From Ruminococcaceae bacterium UBA3818 (lineage in GTDB: Bacteria > Bacillota > Clostridia > Oscillospirales > Ruminococcaceae): a stretch of 64,000 bases of DNA. The notes beneath the pieces are model-generated. The model had not been told where the DNA came from. It saw only the letters and a program-made list of their open reading frames with translations, and made no database searches. Shown here one piece after another: positions 33,931 through 42,175 of the stretch; positions within the stretch are counted from its first letter, which is position 1; the number at the start of each line of letters is the position of its first letter. The stretch covers positions 56,848 to 120,847 of the forward strand of contig DFDW01000030.1 of the NCBI GenBank assembly GCA_002369315.1, given 5' to 3'. Made by a program: the position numbers and the translations under genes.

Positions 33931-34155
33931 TCAACGCACCCCCAATTCCTTCAAAATCTTCTTGGTACACCAACCGATGCAGGGATGATCTCTACCATAA
34001 GGGCAACCATCACATTCTAACTTCGGTTTTTGGGGTACAGAGATTAAGTAGTAGCATTTATCTTCACCCAGACAGCAGCCCGTTTTATTGTTTTTCCAAA
34101 AATGACAGTAGCGGCAGTCGTTTGGCTTGTCTGGGGAATAGACGATCTTACTCAA
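33931..34155 (-). CDS. small Cys-rich element protein (74 aa)
   Basis: Nine cysteines in patterns such as CRYCHFW and CDGCPYG...CIGWC point to a zinc-binding protein. It opens the RepA-ParA-ParB operon. It has GGAGGTTTGATTTTTG upstream of ATG 34155. The function is not known. Confidence 0.7.
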   Translation of the reverse strand: MSKIVYSPDKPNDCRYCHFWKNNKTGCCLGEDKCYYLISVPQKPKLECDGCPYGRDHPCIGWCTKKILKELGVR

Positions 34156-34199
34156 AAATCAAACCTCCAATCTTTCAGATTTACCCATGAATTTTGGGC

Positions 34200-34250
34200 A
34201 TAAAAAAAGAGCGTCTATCCATCCCCAATGCGGGGCAAATAGACGCTCTA
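34200..34250 (-). terminator. terminator or attenuator upstream of element operon
   Basis: GAGCGTCTAT (34209-34218) pairs with ATAGACGCTC (34239-34248) around an inner CCCC/GGGG stem. Reading leftward it is followed by TTTTTTT. Confidence 0.82.
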
Positions 34251-34521
34251 TGTACATGGTAATATTCAATTTTATCTGCTATAACTGGGTGATACTTAAA
34301 ACATCCGCCTTTTGCAATTAGCAAGAATTTTAGCACGATTTTGGGGCTGATTAGCAGGAAGGGCATTTCCATTAGCAAAAACAGCCTTTTTTCTGCTAAT
34401 CATTAGCAGAAATTTTTGTCTTATAACAGTAGTTCGATTTTTTAGAGCTTCTCAAAAATCAGAATTTGGAGTAAAATTCAGAACCATGATTTAGACACAG
34501 TAAGGGGAAGCTGTTGGGATG

Positions 34522-34559
34522 AAAAAAGCCGAAAACCCTTGAAAACAAAGGCTTTCGGC
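34522..34559 (-). terminator. terminator of element-borne tRNA-Arg
   Basis: GCCGAAAGCC and GGGTTTTCGGC pair (34528-34559) and are followed, reading leftward, by TTTTTT. Confidence 0.82.
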
Positions 34560-34568
34560 GTTGTTAGC

Positions 34569-34645
34569 TGGCGTCCCAAAGAGGACTTGAACCTCCGACC
34601 CCACGCTTAGGAGGCGTGTGCTCTATCCAACTGAGCTATTGGGAC
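34569..34645 (-). tRNA. tRNA-Arg(CCU), complete, carried by the element
   Basis: A full cloverleaf: acceptor GTCCCAA/TTGGGAC, D-arm GCTC-AGTTGGATA-GAGC, anticodon stem CACGC/GCGTG with loop CTCCTAA (anticodon CCU, reads AGG), variable GGGTC, T-arm GGAGG-TTCAAGT-CCTCT, discriminator G, and encoded CCA. It lies inside the element, 85 bases from the right core. Its stems differ from those of the split host tRNA, so it is not a duplicate of it. It can replace the function lost by integration. Confidence 0.95.
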
Positions 34646-34729
34646 GTATTAAATTTTTTTGTCAGCCCCCGTAGTTATCGGACTCAGCTCCCTCCTAAGG
34701 TTTTTCCAAGGTGAGCGTTGTAACGCTAC
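34646..34729. other. right end of element with nested inverted repeats
   Basis: CCTCCTAAGGT (34691-34701) and ACCTTAGGAGG (34728-34738) form an inverted repeat of the attachment core. Inside it are AGCGTT-GT-AACGCT (34713-34726) and AAGGTTTTTC (34697-34706). These are probable integrase-binding sequences. Confidence 0.55.
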
Positions 34730-34737
34730 CTTAGGAG
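34730..34737. repeat. attachment core, right end (8 bp)
   Basis: CTTAGGAG, identical to 16347-16354. Confidence 0.85.
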
Positions 34738-34769
34738 GCGAACGCTCTATCCTGCTGAGCTACGGGCGC
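34730..34769 (-). pseudogene. 5' half of host tRNA-Arg(CCU), split by the element
   Basis: Reading leftward from 34769: acceptor GCGCCCG, TA, D-arm GCTC-AGCAGGATA-GAGC, G, anticodon-stem strand TTCGC, loop CTCCTAAG, and then element sequence (GTAGCGTTAC) that cannot complete the stem. It pairs 7/7 and 5/5 with the acceptor and anticodon strands of the 3' half at 16310-16354. Confidence 0.93.
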
Positions 34770-35047
34770 ATATTGCGAAAAGAGGAAAATACGAAAAAGC
34801 AGCAGAGCAGCCCTTATGACTTCTCAAAACAGAACGGAGAAACATCAAACGGACGTCAATTCCCCGGCGGGTTCGATACCGAACCACGGAGCCGGCACCT
34901 TTTGGTGATTTTGCGGGCTTGTCTGCGGTATCACGCGGTAGGGCAACGGTGGGACGCGTATGCCGTCTGGCTGCGTGATAAGCGCAAAAGGAGGCGTCCG
35001 GCGAAGATTTCGCCGGAACAGCCTGATTGCGTTAAAAAAGAAACGGA
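34770..35047. other. intergenic region upstream of split tRNA, no gene
   Basis: About 280 GC-rich bases that should contain the promoter of the split tRNA on the minus strand. I see no clear promoter or ORF with a ribosome site. Confidence 0.4.
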
Positions 35048-35932
35048 TTATTCTTCACTCAGATAGGGAGCGCCATGGCCGAAAGAACCCTCGATCATGC
35101 AGGAATTGGCCGAGTATTCTGCGGCAAAATCCAGCGCGTGCTTGATGATTTCAGATTTGTCTGCGGCGTTATAGCCGTCATGGCCGATGAAATCATACAA
35201 AAATGCGGAAATGAACGCATCGCCAGCACCCATGGTATCCACTACATGCTCTTTCCAATGGGGTGGCTGGGTGTAAAAACGATCGCCGTCATAGCAGGTA
35301 GAGCCTTCGCTGCCGCGGGTTCCAATGCAGATCTTTGCGCCCAGGGTATGCGCTTTGATCAGCTGTTCCTGCATTTCCGTTGTGGTCATGTGGCTGCAGG
35401 AGAGCAGAACAAAATAGCAGCTGGGGCAAACTTTTTCCATGACGCCTTCTTTCGTATGATCCAAAGAAAAGTCGTAAGAAATTTTGATGCCCTCGCCCGC
35501 CAACTCCGGCAGGTAATCTTCAATGAACGCGCCATTGCTGGTGTGCATGACGTCAAAGCCTTTGATGTACTCGATATCCTCTTTGGAAAATCCTTCATAG
35601 GCCAGCATCCGGCGGATTGCACCCTGCATGGGGTTATATCTGCCGTTGGGGGAACGCTGGAACACCCGGTCGTTGTCGATTACTTTGTAGCGGGCAAAGG
35701 CGTTGGGCGCATGGTAGAAATGGGAGTGGGAGTAGTCCAGACCGATCTCGTCCATGGTTTTCTTCATGTGATCTGCAATGTAGTCGTCGCCGAATGCACC
35801 GATAAACGCGGACTGCGCACCGCACAGCTTGGTATTGACCGCAATATTCAAAGCCTGGCCGCCGGGATACATCATACCGTTGGACAGGTTTTTATCGACC
35901 ATGCAATCGCCGACACCAATTACTTTTACCAT
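35048..35932 (-). CDS. PfkB-family sugar kinase, FrlD-like (paralogue 1)
   Basis: A 294-residue ribokinase-family enzyme. GGQALNIAVNT (about 29-39) and the C-terminal anion-hole motif DTMGAGDAFISAF (about 237-249, catalytic Asp in GAGD) define the family. DNDRVF and the HSHFYH stretch resemble E. coli fructoselysine 6-kinase FrlD (DNDRVF, SHVHTKH). Expected to phosphorylate an amino sugar or glycated compound with ATP in the cytosol. Closely related to the next kinase. ATG 35932 has AGAGGTGG upstream. No FrlB-like deglycase is in view. Confidence 0.88.
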   Translation of the reverse strand: MVKVIGVGDCMVDKNLSNGMMYPGGQALNIAVNTKLCGAQSAFIGAFGDDYIADHMKKTMDEIGLDYSHSHFYHAPNAFARYKVIDNDRVFQRSPNGRYNPMQGAIRRMLAYEGFSKEDIEYIKGFDVMHTSNGAFIEDYLPELAGEGIKISYDFSLDHTKEGVMEKVCPSCYFVLLSCSHMTTTEMQEQLIKAHTLGAKICIGTRGSEGSTCYDGDRFYTQPPHWKEHVVDTMGAGDAFISAFLYDFIGHDGYNAADKSEIIKHALDFAAEYSANSCMIEGSFGHGAPYLSEE

Positions 35933-36130
35933 AATTTCCACCTCTTTCATAGATTGAGCCTGTCATTATCTTATCAGAAAAAAGCAAAGATGTAAACTCA
36001 CAAAGCGTGGTTTCTTTTTGGGGAAATAACAATTTTGAAGGGAGAATTTTAGGCAGTTTGCGCCTTTTGCTCGTGGGAAAAAGCATTACCGGAGAGAAGG
36101 TCCCTTTCCGCCCGGCGTGAACAGCGCCGG

Positions 36131-36601
36131 TCAGGACGAAAGAGAACGACGGTGCCGCAGATGGATGCCGATATGGCCGATCCCCAGCAAAATGGCAGAC
36201 AATCCCAGCCACAAAACGCGCCCATATATAGCAAGCAGAAGAAATGCCAGCACCAGCAGAGAGGCTCCGGCCACCGGAATCCCCCAAAAGCTTCCATAAA
36301 AATCTGCCAATGTCCGGCCGCTGCAAAAATAACGAATCCACCAGGCTTCGTACATCAGCATCAGCAAAAAGGAGCCGGTCAGCCAAAAAAACCACGGAGA
36401 AAATGGACGAAGATCGTAATCGGAGAAGCACACGGAAAAAAGGCTGACACAAACCTCCCCAGAACGCTCCATGGCTAAAAGCACGCGGCTTTCCCCTTCG
36501 GCGGAATACCCCTGCGGTTTGCAGCGGGTCCAGGCCAGATTGGGAAGGATCAGCATCAAAAGCCAGATACAGCCAATATAAGAAAATCCCCAATGTCCCA
36601 T
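36131..36601 (-). CDS. hypothetical membrane protein (156 aa)
   Basis: Four to five hydrophobic segments (about 5-22, 64-88, 100-120, 124-140) with Trp/Tyr-rich loops such as DYDLRPFSPWFFW and a His/Arg-rich C-terminus (HIGIHLRHRRS). I do not recognise a named family. It lies between the first and second kinase genes on the same strand. The longer overlapping frame 35892-36608 is Ser/Arg-rich and not protein-like. ATG 36601 has the sequence AAAAATGGG at its start and no strong ribosome site. Confidence 0.7.
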   Translation of the reverse strand: MGHWGFSYIGCIWLLMLILPNLAWTRCKPQGYSAEGESRVLLAMERSGEVCVSLFSVCFSDYDLRPFSPWFFWLTGSFLLMLMYEAWWIRYFCSGRTLADFYGSFWGIPVAGASLLVLAFLLLAIYGRVLWLGLSAILLGIGHIGIHLRHRRSLSS

Positions 36602-36661
36602 TTTTCAATCCCCCAATGCGCTTTTGTCAGATGATAGTACATCTTTTGCCGCATGAAAAAA

Positions 36662-36685
36662 CGGCCTGGAAAAACCAGGCCGTTA
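36662..36685 (-). terminator. intrinsic terminator after kinase 2
   Basis: CGGCCTGG-AAAAA-CCAGGCCG (36662-36683) is a perfect stem; reading leftward it is followed by TTTTTTC. Confidence 0.82.
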
Positions 36686-36694
36686 AAAGGCTGA

Positions 36695-37570
36695 TTAGTC
36701 TTTAAAAGGAGCGCCATGGCCGAAAGAACCCTCGATCATGCAGGATTTGGCAGAATAATCCGCCGCGAATTCCAGCGCTTTGGAAATGATCTCGGATTTA
36801 TCCTCTGCGTCGTAACCGCCGTTGTCGATGAACTGATACAAAAACGCGGAGATGAATGCGTCGCCAGCGCCCATGGTATCTACGACGGTCTCCAGCCAAT
36901 GAGGCGGCTGATGATAGAAGCGGTTGCCGTCATAGCAGATGGAGCCCTTGCTGCCCCGGGTGCCGATGCAGATTTTTGCGCCGAGCGTGTGGGCTTTGAT
37001 CAACCGTTCCTGGGTCTCGGTCTCGTTCAAATGGCTGCAGGAGAGCAGAACAAAATAAACGTTGGGGCAGATCTGCTCCATATACCCCTCTTTTTCATGC
37101 TCCAAAGAGAAGTCGAAAGAGATCTTGATGCCCTGCGCTTTAAAATCCGGATAATACGCTTCAATGCCGCTATCATTGGAACAATGGACCACATCAAACG
37201 TTTTAATGTAAGCCATGTCCTCCTCGGAAAAGCCTTCATAATCCAGCATCAGGAACAGCGCGCGGGTCATGGGGTTGATTTTTTTGGGAGGACGAACAAA
37301 CACCCGGTCATTGTCGATGACCCGGTAGTGGGCGGCGCAGTTGGGAACCGGATAGGTGTGGGAATGGGAGTAGTCAATGCCGATTTCATCCAAGGTTTTT
37401 TTCATGTGTTCCGCCACATAGTCGTTGCCGAAGCAGCCGATGAATGCGGATTCTGCGCCCAGAAAATGCATGTTGACCGGGATGTTCAAAGACTGTCCGC
37501 CGGGATACATAATGCCGGAGGTCAAGTTCTTATCGACCATGCTGTCTCCGATACCGATGACTCTTACCAT
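36695..37570 (-). CDS. PfkB-family sugar kinase, FrlD-like (paralogue 2)
   Basis: A 291-residue paralogue of the first kinase with the same motifs: GGQSLNIPVNM, HSHTYPVPN, DNDRVFVR, SCSHLNETETQ, and DTMGAGDAFISAF. The two share long identical stretches (for example LLSCSH, LIKAHTLGAKICIGTRGS and MIEGSFGHGAP), so they arose by a fairly recent duplication. The small differences lie in the substrate lid (residues 75-105), suggesting different but related substrates. ATG 37570 has GAGGTATCATT upstream. Confidence 0.88.
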   Translation of the reverse strand: MVRVIGIGDSMVDKNLTSGIMYPGGQSLNIPVNMHFLGAESAFIGCFGNDYVAEHMKKTLDEIGIDYSHSHTYPVPNCAAHYRVIDNDRVFVRPPKKINPMTRALFLMLDYEGFSEEDMAYIKTFDVVHCSNDSGIEAYYPDFKAQGIKISFDFSLEHEKEGYMEQICPNVYFVLLSCSHLNETETQERLIKAHTLGAKICIGTRGSKGSICYDGNRFYHQPPHWLETVVDTMGAGDAFISAFLYQFIDNGGYDAEDKSEIISKALEFAADYSAKSCMIEGSFGHGAPFKD

Positions 37571-37635
37571 AATGATACCTCATTTCGTTGATATTGTTTG
37601 ATCTATTTTAGCCAAACAGCGAAAGCCGTATGGAA

Positions 37636-38526
37636 CTAATCCTCTTTATCAATTTTGCAACCGTGGCCGAACGCGCCGGGGGTCATGCAGGCTTTGGCCG
37701 CCCAGGATGACGCATAAGCCAGCGCATGGCGGATTTTTTCTTCCCTCTGCTGCTCGGTGCGGGCCTGAAGCCCCTGGGAACCAACAAAGTCCACCAGAAA
37801 AGCGGAGATAAATGCATCGCCGGCCCCCATGGTGTCCACCGCGTCGCATAAATCGGGTTTTTGCGTGTAGAAACGGTTGCCGTCATACAAAGTCGCGCCT
37901 TCGTCGCCTTTGGTTGCAATGGCAATGCGGGTGCCCAGCGTATGAGCCTTGACAAGGCCCTCCATCATTTGGGTTTCGGTCATTTTGCTGGCGGAAAACA
38001 GGCTGATATCCACATACGGGGCCACGTTTTCCATAAATCCGGGCTTCAGATGGTCGTTGGAATAATCATAGGACAGCACCATGCCCGCTGCTTTCAACTG
38101 AGGCAGGTATTCATCCATATGGGCGGTATTGCAAAGATGGGCCGCGTCAAACGTTTTGATATAGGCCATGTCCTCCTCGGACAGGCCGTAAAACGGCAGC
38201 ATAAAGCGGATCGCCATCTGCAGTGGGGAAATCGGCCGGGGATTGGTTCCGCCCCAAACGCGTTCGCCATCGATGACCTGATATTTGGTAGCGGCGTTGT
38301 CCGCGTGTACGATATGGCTGTGGCTGCGGTCTACGCCCAACTCGTCCAGGGTTTTTGCCAGGTGCTGGCCCAAAACGTCGTCACCGATGCAGCCGATAAA
38401 GCCGGCCTGTGCTCCCTGCAGCTTGGCGTTTACGGCAATATTCATTGCCTGGCCGCCGGGATAGGCGATCATATCCGTGATGTTTTTGTCCATTTTGGCA
38501 TCTCCGATGCCGATGATCCGAACCAT
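37636..38526 (-). CDS. PfkB-family sugar kinase, FrlD-like (paralogue 3)
   Basis: A 296-residue kinase and the most divergent of the three: GGQAMNIAVNA, HSHIVHADN, IDGERVWGG in place of DNDRVF, TLGTRIAIATKGDEG and AVDTMGAGDAFISAF. The shared MTPGAFGHGC end corresponds to MIEGSFGHGA of the others. It follows the MFS gene on the same strand after a terminator and may act on the sugar that transporter brings in. ATG 38526 has AAAGGATGG upstream. Confidence 0.88.
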   Translation of the reverse strand: MVRIIGIGDAKMDKNITDMIAYPGGQAMNIAVNAKLQGAQAGFIGCIGDDVLGQHLAKTLDELGVDRSHSHIVHADNAATKYQVIDGERVWGGTNPRPISPLQMAIRFMLPFYGLSEEDMAYIKTFDAAHLCNTAHMDEYLPQLKAAGMVLSYDYSNDHLKPGFMENVAPYVDISLFSASKMTETQMMEGLVKAHTLGTRIAIATKGDEGATLYDGNRFYTQKPDLCDAVDTMGAGDAFISAFLVDFVGSQGLQARTEQQREEKIRHALAYASSWAAKACMTPGAFGHGCKIDKED

Positions 38527-38648
38527 TTTATTCCATCCTTTCTTTCAGATGTACCGCCCGGCGCCAAAACGAAAACGGCGCAGGGGCCCTTCCTTTTTCT
38601 ATGCTATCATACAAAAATTTTTCTGTAAAGACCTCATAGGACGTTTAT

Positions 38649-38680
38649 AACGAAAATCAGGCTTTTGCCTGATTTTTCCT
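38649..38680. terminator. terminator between MFS and kinase 3
   Basis: AAATCAGGC-TTTT-GCCTGATTT stem with T/A runs at both ends. It separates the upstream MFS gene from the kinase genes; read-through or a promoter in 38527-38640 must serve the kinases. Confidence 0.78.
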
Positions 38681-38798
38681 GTTTTCTTTTGGTGGGTCCG
38701 ACAAAAAAATCCAGCGGGAAATCCCGCCGGATAAAATCGTGAAAAAGAGCGCTGCTCTGCCGCGGAACGACTGTCCCGGGAAGAAAAGAGATTCTGTT

Positions 38799-40094
38799 TT
38801 ACCGAAGGCTGCCGGATAACGCCCGCCGTTCCTCGCGCTGCTTCTGCCTAAAATAGCGAAAAATCAGAAGAATACAAATGGCCAGCAGCGCCATCGACGC
38901 CAGATAAATGCTTTTGGGGTTGAGCCGGTACAGAAAACCGGACAAACTGCCTGCCAGCGCCGAAGTCAAAGAGATCAGCACGTTTTTCAAAGCGTAGATG
39001 CCGGACCGCTCTTCTTCCGGAGAGGCCTCTGCCATCAATGCGTCTAAAAAGGGGCGGCACAAGCCAAACCCAACGGAGAACAGCGCAACCGAGAGAATGG
39101 TCCAGACGATGCTGCCCGAGGGGATGAAAATGCGGGAAACCATGGAAAGAATCTGGATGCCGAGGCCTACGGTCAGAGAGAACAATTTATTGAAGTGGCT
39201 CATGGCCGGAATGGCGAACAAATAAACCGTCAGCATAAAAAGGGAGTTGACGATGCCCAGCACGGAGATCACCGCGGCGTCCAACCCGACGACATCAGTA
39301 AGATAAGGGGCAAAGTAAAGGCTGGAGTAAGCACCGATGGGCTGATAGGCGCTGAAAAGCACAACAATCGTCAGCACGCAGCTCAGCTTATGATTGCCGC
39401 TGGAGACGACGCTCTTCATCTGCGCCAGGCTGTTTTTCAGCGTACCCCAGTAGCTGATGGAGCGGGAGCGTTCCACTGCCGCGCGCCCCATATCCGTTTC
39501 ATGAAATTGAAAGTGCCGGTGGATGATCATGATGAACATGCAGATAGCGCCAAACAGCAAAAATCCCCGTTCGGCTTTTACCAATCCCAGATTGCCTACG
39601 ATAATGCCCGCGATGGGGGTGAAAAAGCCCGCCAGAATATCGATAATACCGAACATATTAAAGGAGGTCAGCCGCTGTTCGTCGTCGGCGTCTTCAATCA
39701 AGATCAGCTGCCAGCCGATGTCGCTGATCTTGCTGAAAGCACAGACAATTTGTGCGACGGCAAACATCCAGAAGCTGTGGGCGAAAAAGTTCAACAGCGC
39801 CGATCCCGGCCAGCTGATCAGGCCAAAGAGGATCGTTGTCCGGCGGCGGCCCAATTTATCCACCATCACCCCGGCAAACAGCGCCAAAACAGTGCCTACG
39901 ATAAAGTTTAAGGAAATCAAAAAGCCGATTTGTACGTCGGTAACGCCCTGGCTTTTCATATAAAGGCTCAGATAAAAGCTGTAAAACCCATAAGGGATCG
40001 ACCAGAATGGTTCATGGAAGACCGCTACCCGGGCGTTGCCCCGCAGTTCCCGCAGGGATTGCAGCACCGTTTTTTTCTGATTTTTCCGCGCCAT
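38799..40094 (-). CDS. MFS transporter
   Basis: A 431-residue transporter with about twelve membrane segments and the signature DKLGRRRT (about 78-85). A charged central loop (MGRAAVERSRSISYW) separates two halves. The C-terminus is basic (RQKQREERRALSGSLR). Position upstream of three sugar-kinase genes on the same strand suggests it imports a sugar or glycated compound that they phosphorylate; this is inference. It resembles the MFS protein at 771-2066. Confidence 0.87.
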   Translation of the reverse strand: MARKNQKKTVLQSLRELRGNARVAVFHEPFWSIPYGFYSFYLSLYMKSQGVTDVQIGFLISLNFIVGTVLALFAGVMVDKLGRRRTTILFGLISWPGSALLNFFAHSFWMFAVAQIVCAFSKISDIGWQLILIEDADDEQRLTSFNMFGIIDILAGFFTPIAGIIVGNLGLVKAERGFLLFGAICMFIMIIHRHFQFHETDMGRAAVERSRSISYWGTLKNSLAQMKSVVSSGNHKLSCVLTIVVLFSAYQPIGAYSSLYFAPYLTDVVGLDAAVISVLGIVNSLFMLTVYLFAIPAMSHFNKLFSLTVGLGIQILSMVSRIFIPSGSIVWTILSVALFSVGFGLCRPFLDALMAEASPEEERSGIYALKNVLISLTSALAGSLSGFLYRLNPKSIYLASMALLAICILLIFRYFRQKQREERRALSGSLR

Positions 40095-40285
40095 GGGGAG
40101 GACCTGCCTTTCTGTGTGAAAAAATAGGCCCGAGGACGGGCAAATCTCAATATACCGGGGGAAAAGAACCTTGTCAATATGGTTTTAAAAGGACTTTTTC
40201 ACTTAAACGTTTTCGTATTTATTTTTGGTAATATTCACTGCAAATCACAAAAAAGCAGTCTTTGGACGTGCGTTTTATATCCGAA

Positions 40286-40318
40286 AAAAAGAGCCCGCCG
40301 CCAGGCCGGGCTCTTTTA
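40286..40318. terminator. terminator downstream of MATE gene
   Basis: GAGCCCG (40291-40297) and CGGGCTC (40307-40313) pair, with AAAA and TTTT flanks. Reading leftward it follows the MATE stop by 15 bases. Confidence 0.85.
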
Positions 40319-40327
40319 CAGTTTGAT

Positions 40328-41716
40328 TCAGGCTTGGGAAGCCGCGCTTTCTTCCGGAAGAGGGGGAAGCGTCTCGACGGCGTGGTATACCCTCTTTTTC
40401 CAAAAGAAAATAACGCTGAACAGGATACGCACGATCTGATCCAGCGCGATGGCCCACCACAGAGCGACGATATCCCAGTGGAATACCCAGCCGGACAGGC
40501 AGCACAGCACCACCCGAACCAGCCAGATGCCGGTAAACGAAATGACCATCGGGGTGTATTTATGACCTGCCGAACGGATGGTACCGTTAAAAATCTTAGA
40601 CAGGTTTTGAGGGATTTGGGCAAATCCCATGATGAAAACATATTTCATGCCGATTTCGATCAGTTCCTGTTTATCGGTCAAAAGGCTCATGAGCAGGCGG
40701 GGGCAGAAAAACAGTACCGCGCAGGTAAAGACGCTGATGGTCATGGAGATGCGGATCAGCTGCTTAAAATACATTTTATAAAGCGCATCGTTTCGCTGGC
40801 CGATGGCTCGGGCCGCGAGGGTCGTGGAAGCGGTGATGAAACCGACCGACAGCATATCGCACACCCCTTCCGCCTGAAGTCCCAGCTGATAGGCGGCATA
40901 GCTGTTGGTGCCGTAGGAAAGAATGACGCGGCTGATGATGATGGTGGCAAATTGCCACAGCAGATTTTCACAGGAGGCGGGCAAGCCGGTGGTGTAAATA
41001 TCCCGCAGGTAATTCCCATCCAGGGAGAAAAATCGTTTTCCGTGATTCGCACCATGGAACAGGCCAATGCGCTTATGATACAAAAGCGCCAGGCCGATCA
41101 GCGCGCCGCAGATCTGGGCGCTGACCAGCGCCAGTCCCGCGCCGGATAAGCCCAGGGCGGGGCATCCCAGGTTGCCGAAGATCAGAAGCCAGCCCAGCAC
41201 GATGTTGATGATATTGACGATTCCGGCGATCATCATAGGGGTTTTGGTATTGCCCTGGGATTGGAACGCGGCAGTGACAAAGCAGGTAATGGCCACGAAC
41301 GGCAGCCCGACGGACAAAATCTGCAGGTAGCCGACGGCATAGGACATAATATCCGCATCAGAGGTAAAAAGGCGGATGAACCAGCGGGGAAAGGCCGCGA
41401 TCAGCCCGGTGATGACCAAGCCCAGCGGAACCGCGGTCGCGAAAGCCTGCTCCACGGTACGGCGGCATTTGTCACGCCGCCCTTCTCCGAAATACAGCGC
41501 GGCTACAACGGTCACGCCAATGGCCAGGCCCTTGAACAGGGATAAGTATGTGTTGGTGATTCGCCCGCCCACGCCCTGCGCCGAAATTTCCAGCGCGGTC
41601 AAACGGCCCACCATGGCAGTGGTGACCAGTGAAGCGGAAGTGGTCAGGACGTTTTCCAGGATCATTGGGATCAGCATCCGGTAAATCTGACGGGATACAT
41701 CTTTTTTGTTATACAT
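40328..41716 (-). CDS. MATE-family efflux transporter
   Basis: A 462-residue, twelve-segment membrane protein of the DinF/NorM superfamily that exports drugs or other cations using Na+ or H+. The paired N- and C-lobe motifs are present: PMILENVLTTSASLVTTAMV near the start, ITCFVTAAFQSQGNTKTPM (about 140-158), GLSGAGLALVSAQ (about 183-195), and in the second lobe GLPASCENLLWQ, FGLCR-equivalent GFAQIPQNLSKIFNGTIRS. The substrate is unknown. It is monocistronic. Confidence 0.92.
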   Translation of the reverse strand: MYNKKDVSRQIYRMLIPMILENVLTTSASLVTTAMVGRLTALEISAQGVGGRITNTYLSLFKGLAIGVTVVAALYFGEGRRDKCRRTVEQAFATAVPLGLVITGLIAAFPRWFIRLFTSDADIMSYAVGYLQILSVGLPFVAITCFVTAAFQSQGNTKTPMMIAGIVNIINIVLGWLLIFGNLGCPALGLSGAGLALVSAQICGALIGLALLYHKRIGLFHGANHGKRFFSLDGNYLRDIYTTGLPASCENLLWQFATIIISRVILSYGTNSYAAYQLGLQAEGVCDMLSVGFITASTTLAARAIGQRNDALYKMYFKQLIRISMTISVFTCAVLFFCPRLLMSLLTDKQELIEIGMKYVFIMGFAQIPQNLSKIFNGTIRSAGHKYTPMVISFTGIWLVRVVLCCLSGWVFHWDIVALWWAIALDQIVRILFSVIFFWKKRVYHAVETLPPLPEESAASQA

Positions 41717-42175
41717 GTTGCGATAGCCTCTTCTGCCGCCTTTTGCGGCGGTTGATGATATTCGGCAGCTTTCACCGGCACGGCGAAAATCTGCGCGGTT
41801 AAAAAACCAAATGGCATGCCAAAAGTACCATCATTTTAGCACACGAAAACCGCAGGGGCAAGGCGAAAGTTTCAATAAAAACGTTTACCTGAAAAAAAGA
41901 CCAAAAAATTTCAGAAAACTCCTTCCCGGAGCTTTTTTCGCAAATCTTTTTGTACGATTTTACCAAATTAGGGTTGAGGGCGGCGTTTTTCGCCTGTTGG
42001 ACGATGGGAATTTTCCTATCGATGCTTCGAAACAGATCCAAGAACCGTCCGCCTGCGGTTTTGACGGGTCGGGAACGCTCCATTTTCAGAACAGGCTGTT
42101 ATATGGCGATAAAAATCCGCCGGGCATAAGGCCCGGCGGATTTGATTTTGTAAAAAGGGAATTTTGTTTTTCAGG
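41717..42175. other. intergenic region between MATE and lipoprotein genes
   Basis: About 460 bases without a supported gene. It includes the terminator at 42113-42146 and the upstream region of the MATE gene, with a cre-like palindrome at 41876-41889. Confidence 0.45.
42113..42146 (-). terminator. terminator of substrate-binding protein gene
   Basis: AAATCCGCCGGGC and GCCCGGCGGATTT form a 13-bp stem with loop ATAAG. Reading leftward it ends in TTTTTATC. Confidence 0.88.

Larger units (their letters stand above)
34156..34568. other. leader region of element backbone operon, no gene
   Basis: About 410 bases holding two leftward terminators (34200-34250 and 34522-34559). No supported ORF. The first terminator lies before the Cys-rich genes and may act as an attenuator. 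Confidence 0.5.
16347..34737. mobile_element. decayed Tn1549-type integrative element in tRNA-Arg(CCU), about 18.4 kb
   Basis: The borders are 8-bp core repeats inside the anticodon loop of a split host tRNA-Arg gene. Contents include a tyrosine integrase at one end, excisionase-like proteins, RepA, ParA, ParB, a DUF3846 protein, PcfB, a VirD4 remnant, DUF4366 and TopB remnants, and an intact tRNA-Arg(CCU) beside the right border. Gene order from RepA to VirD4 follows Tn1549-like conjugative elements. Relaxase, VirB4, VirB6 and hydrolase genes are absent, so self-transfer is unlikely. Excision may still be possible because the integrase looks intact. AT-rich cargo at 19.9-24.2 kb was acquired separately. 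Confidence 0.88.

Noticed and set aside
34666..34700. Plus-strand stretch resembling a tRNA 5' half (GCCCCCGTAG...CTCAG...CTCCTAAGG)
   Set aside because: The D-arm does not fold and there is no matching 3' half. The likeness comes mainly from the inverted copy of the attachment core.
35892..36608. 238-codon minus-strand frame
   Set aside because: It overlaps the hydrophobic 156-residue protein in another frame and is Ser/Arg-rich without domains.
41876..41889. cre-like palindrome TAAAAACGTTTACC upstream of the MATE gene
   Set aside because: 12 of 14 consensus positions match, but single short palindromes in AT-rich intergenic DNA occur by chance and the gene has no clear carbon-metabolism role.
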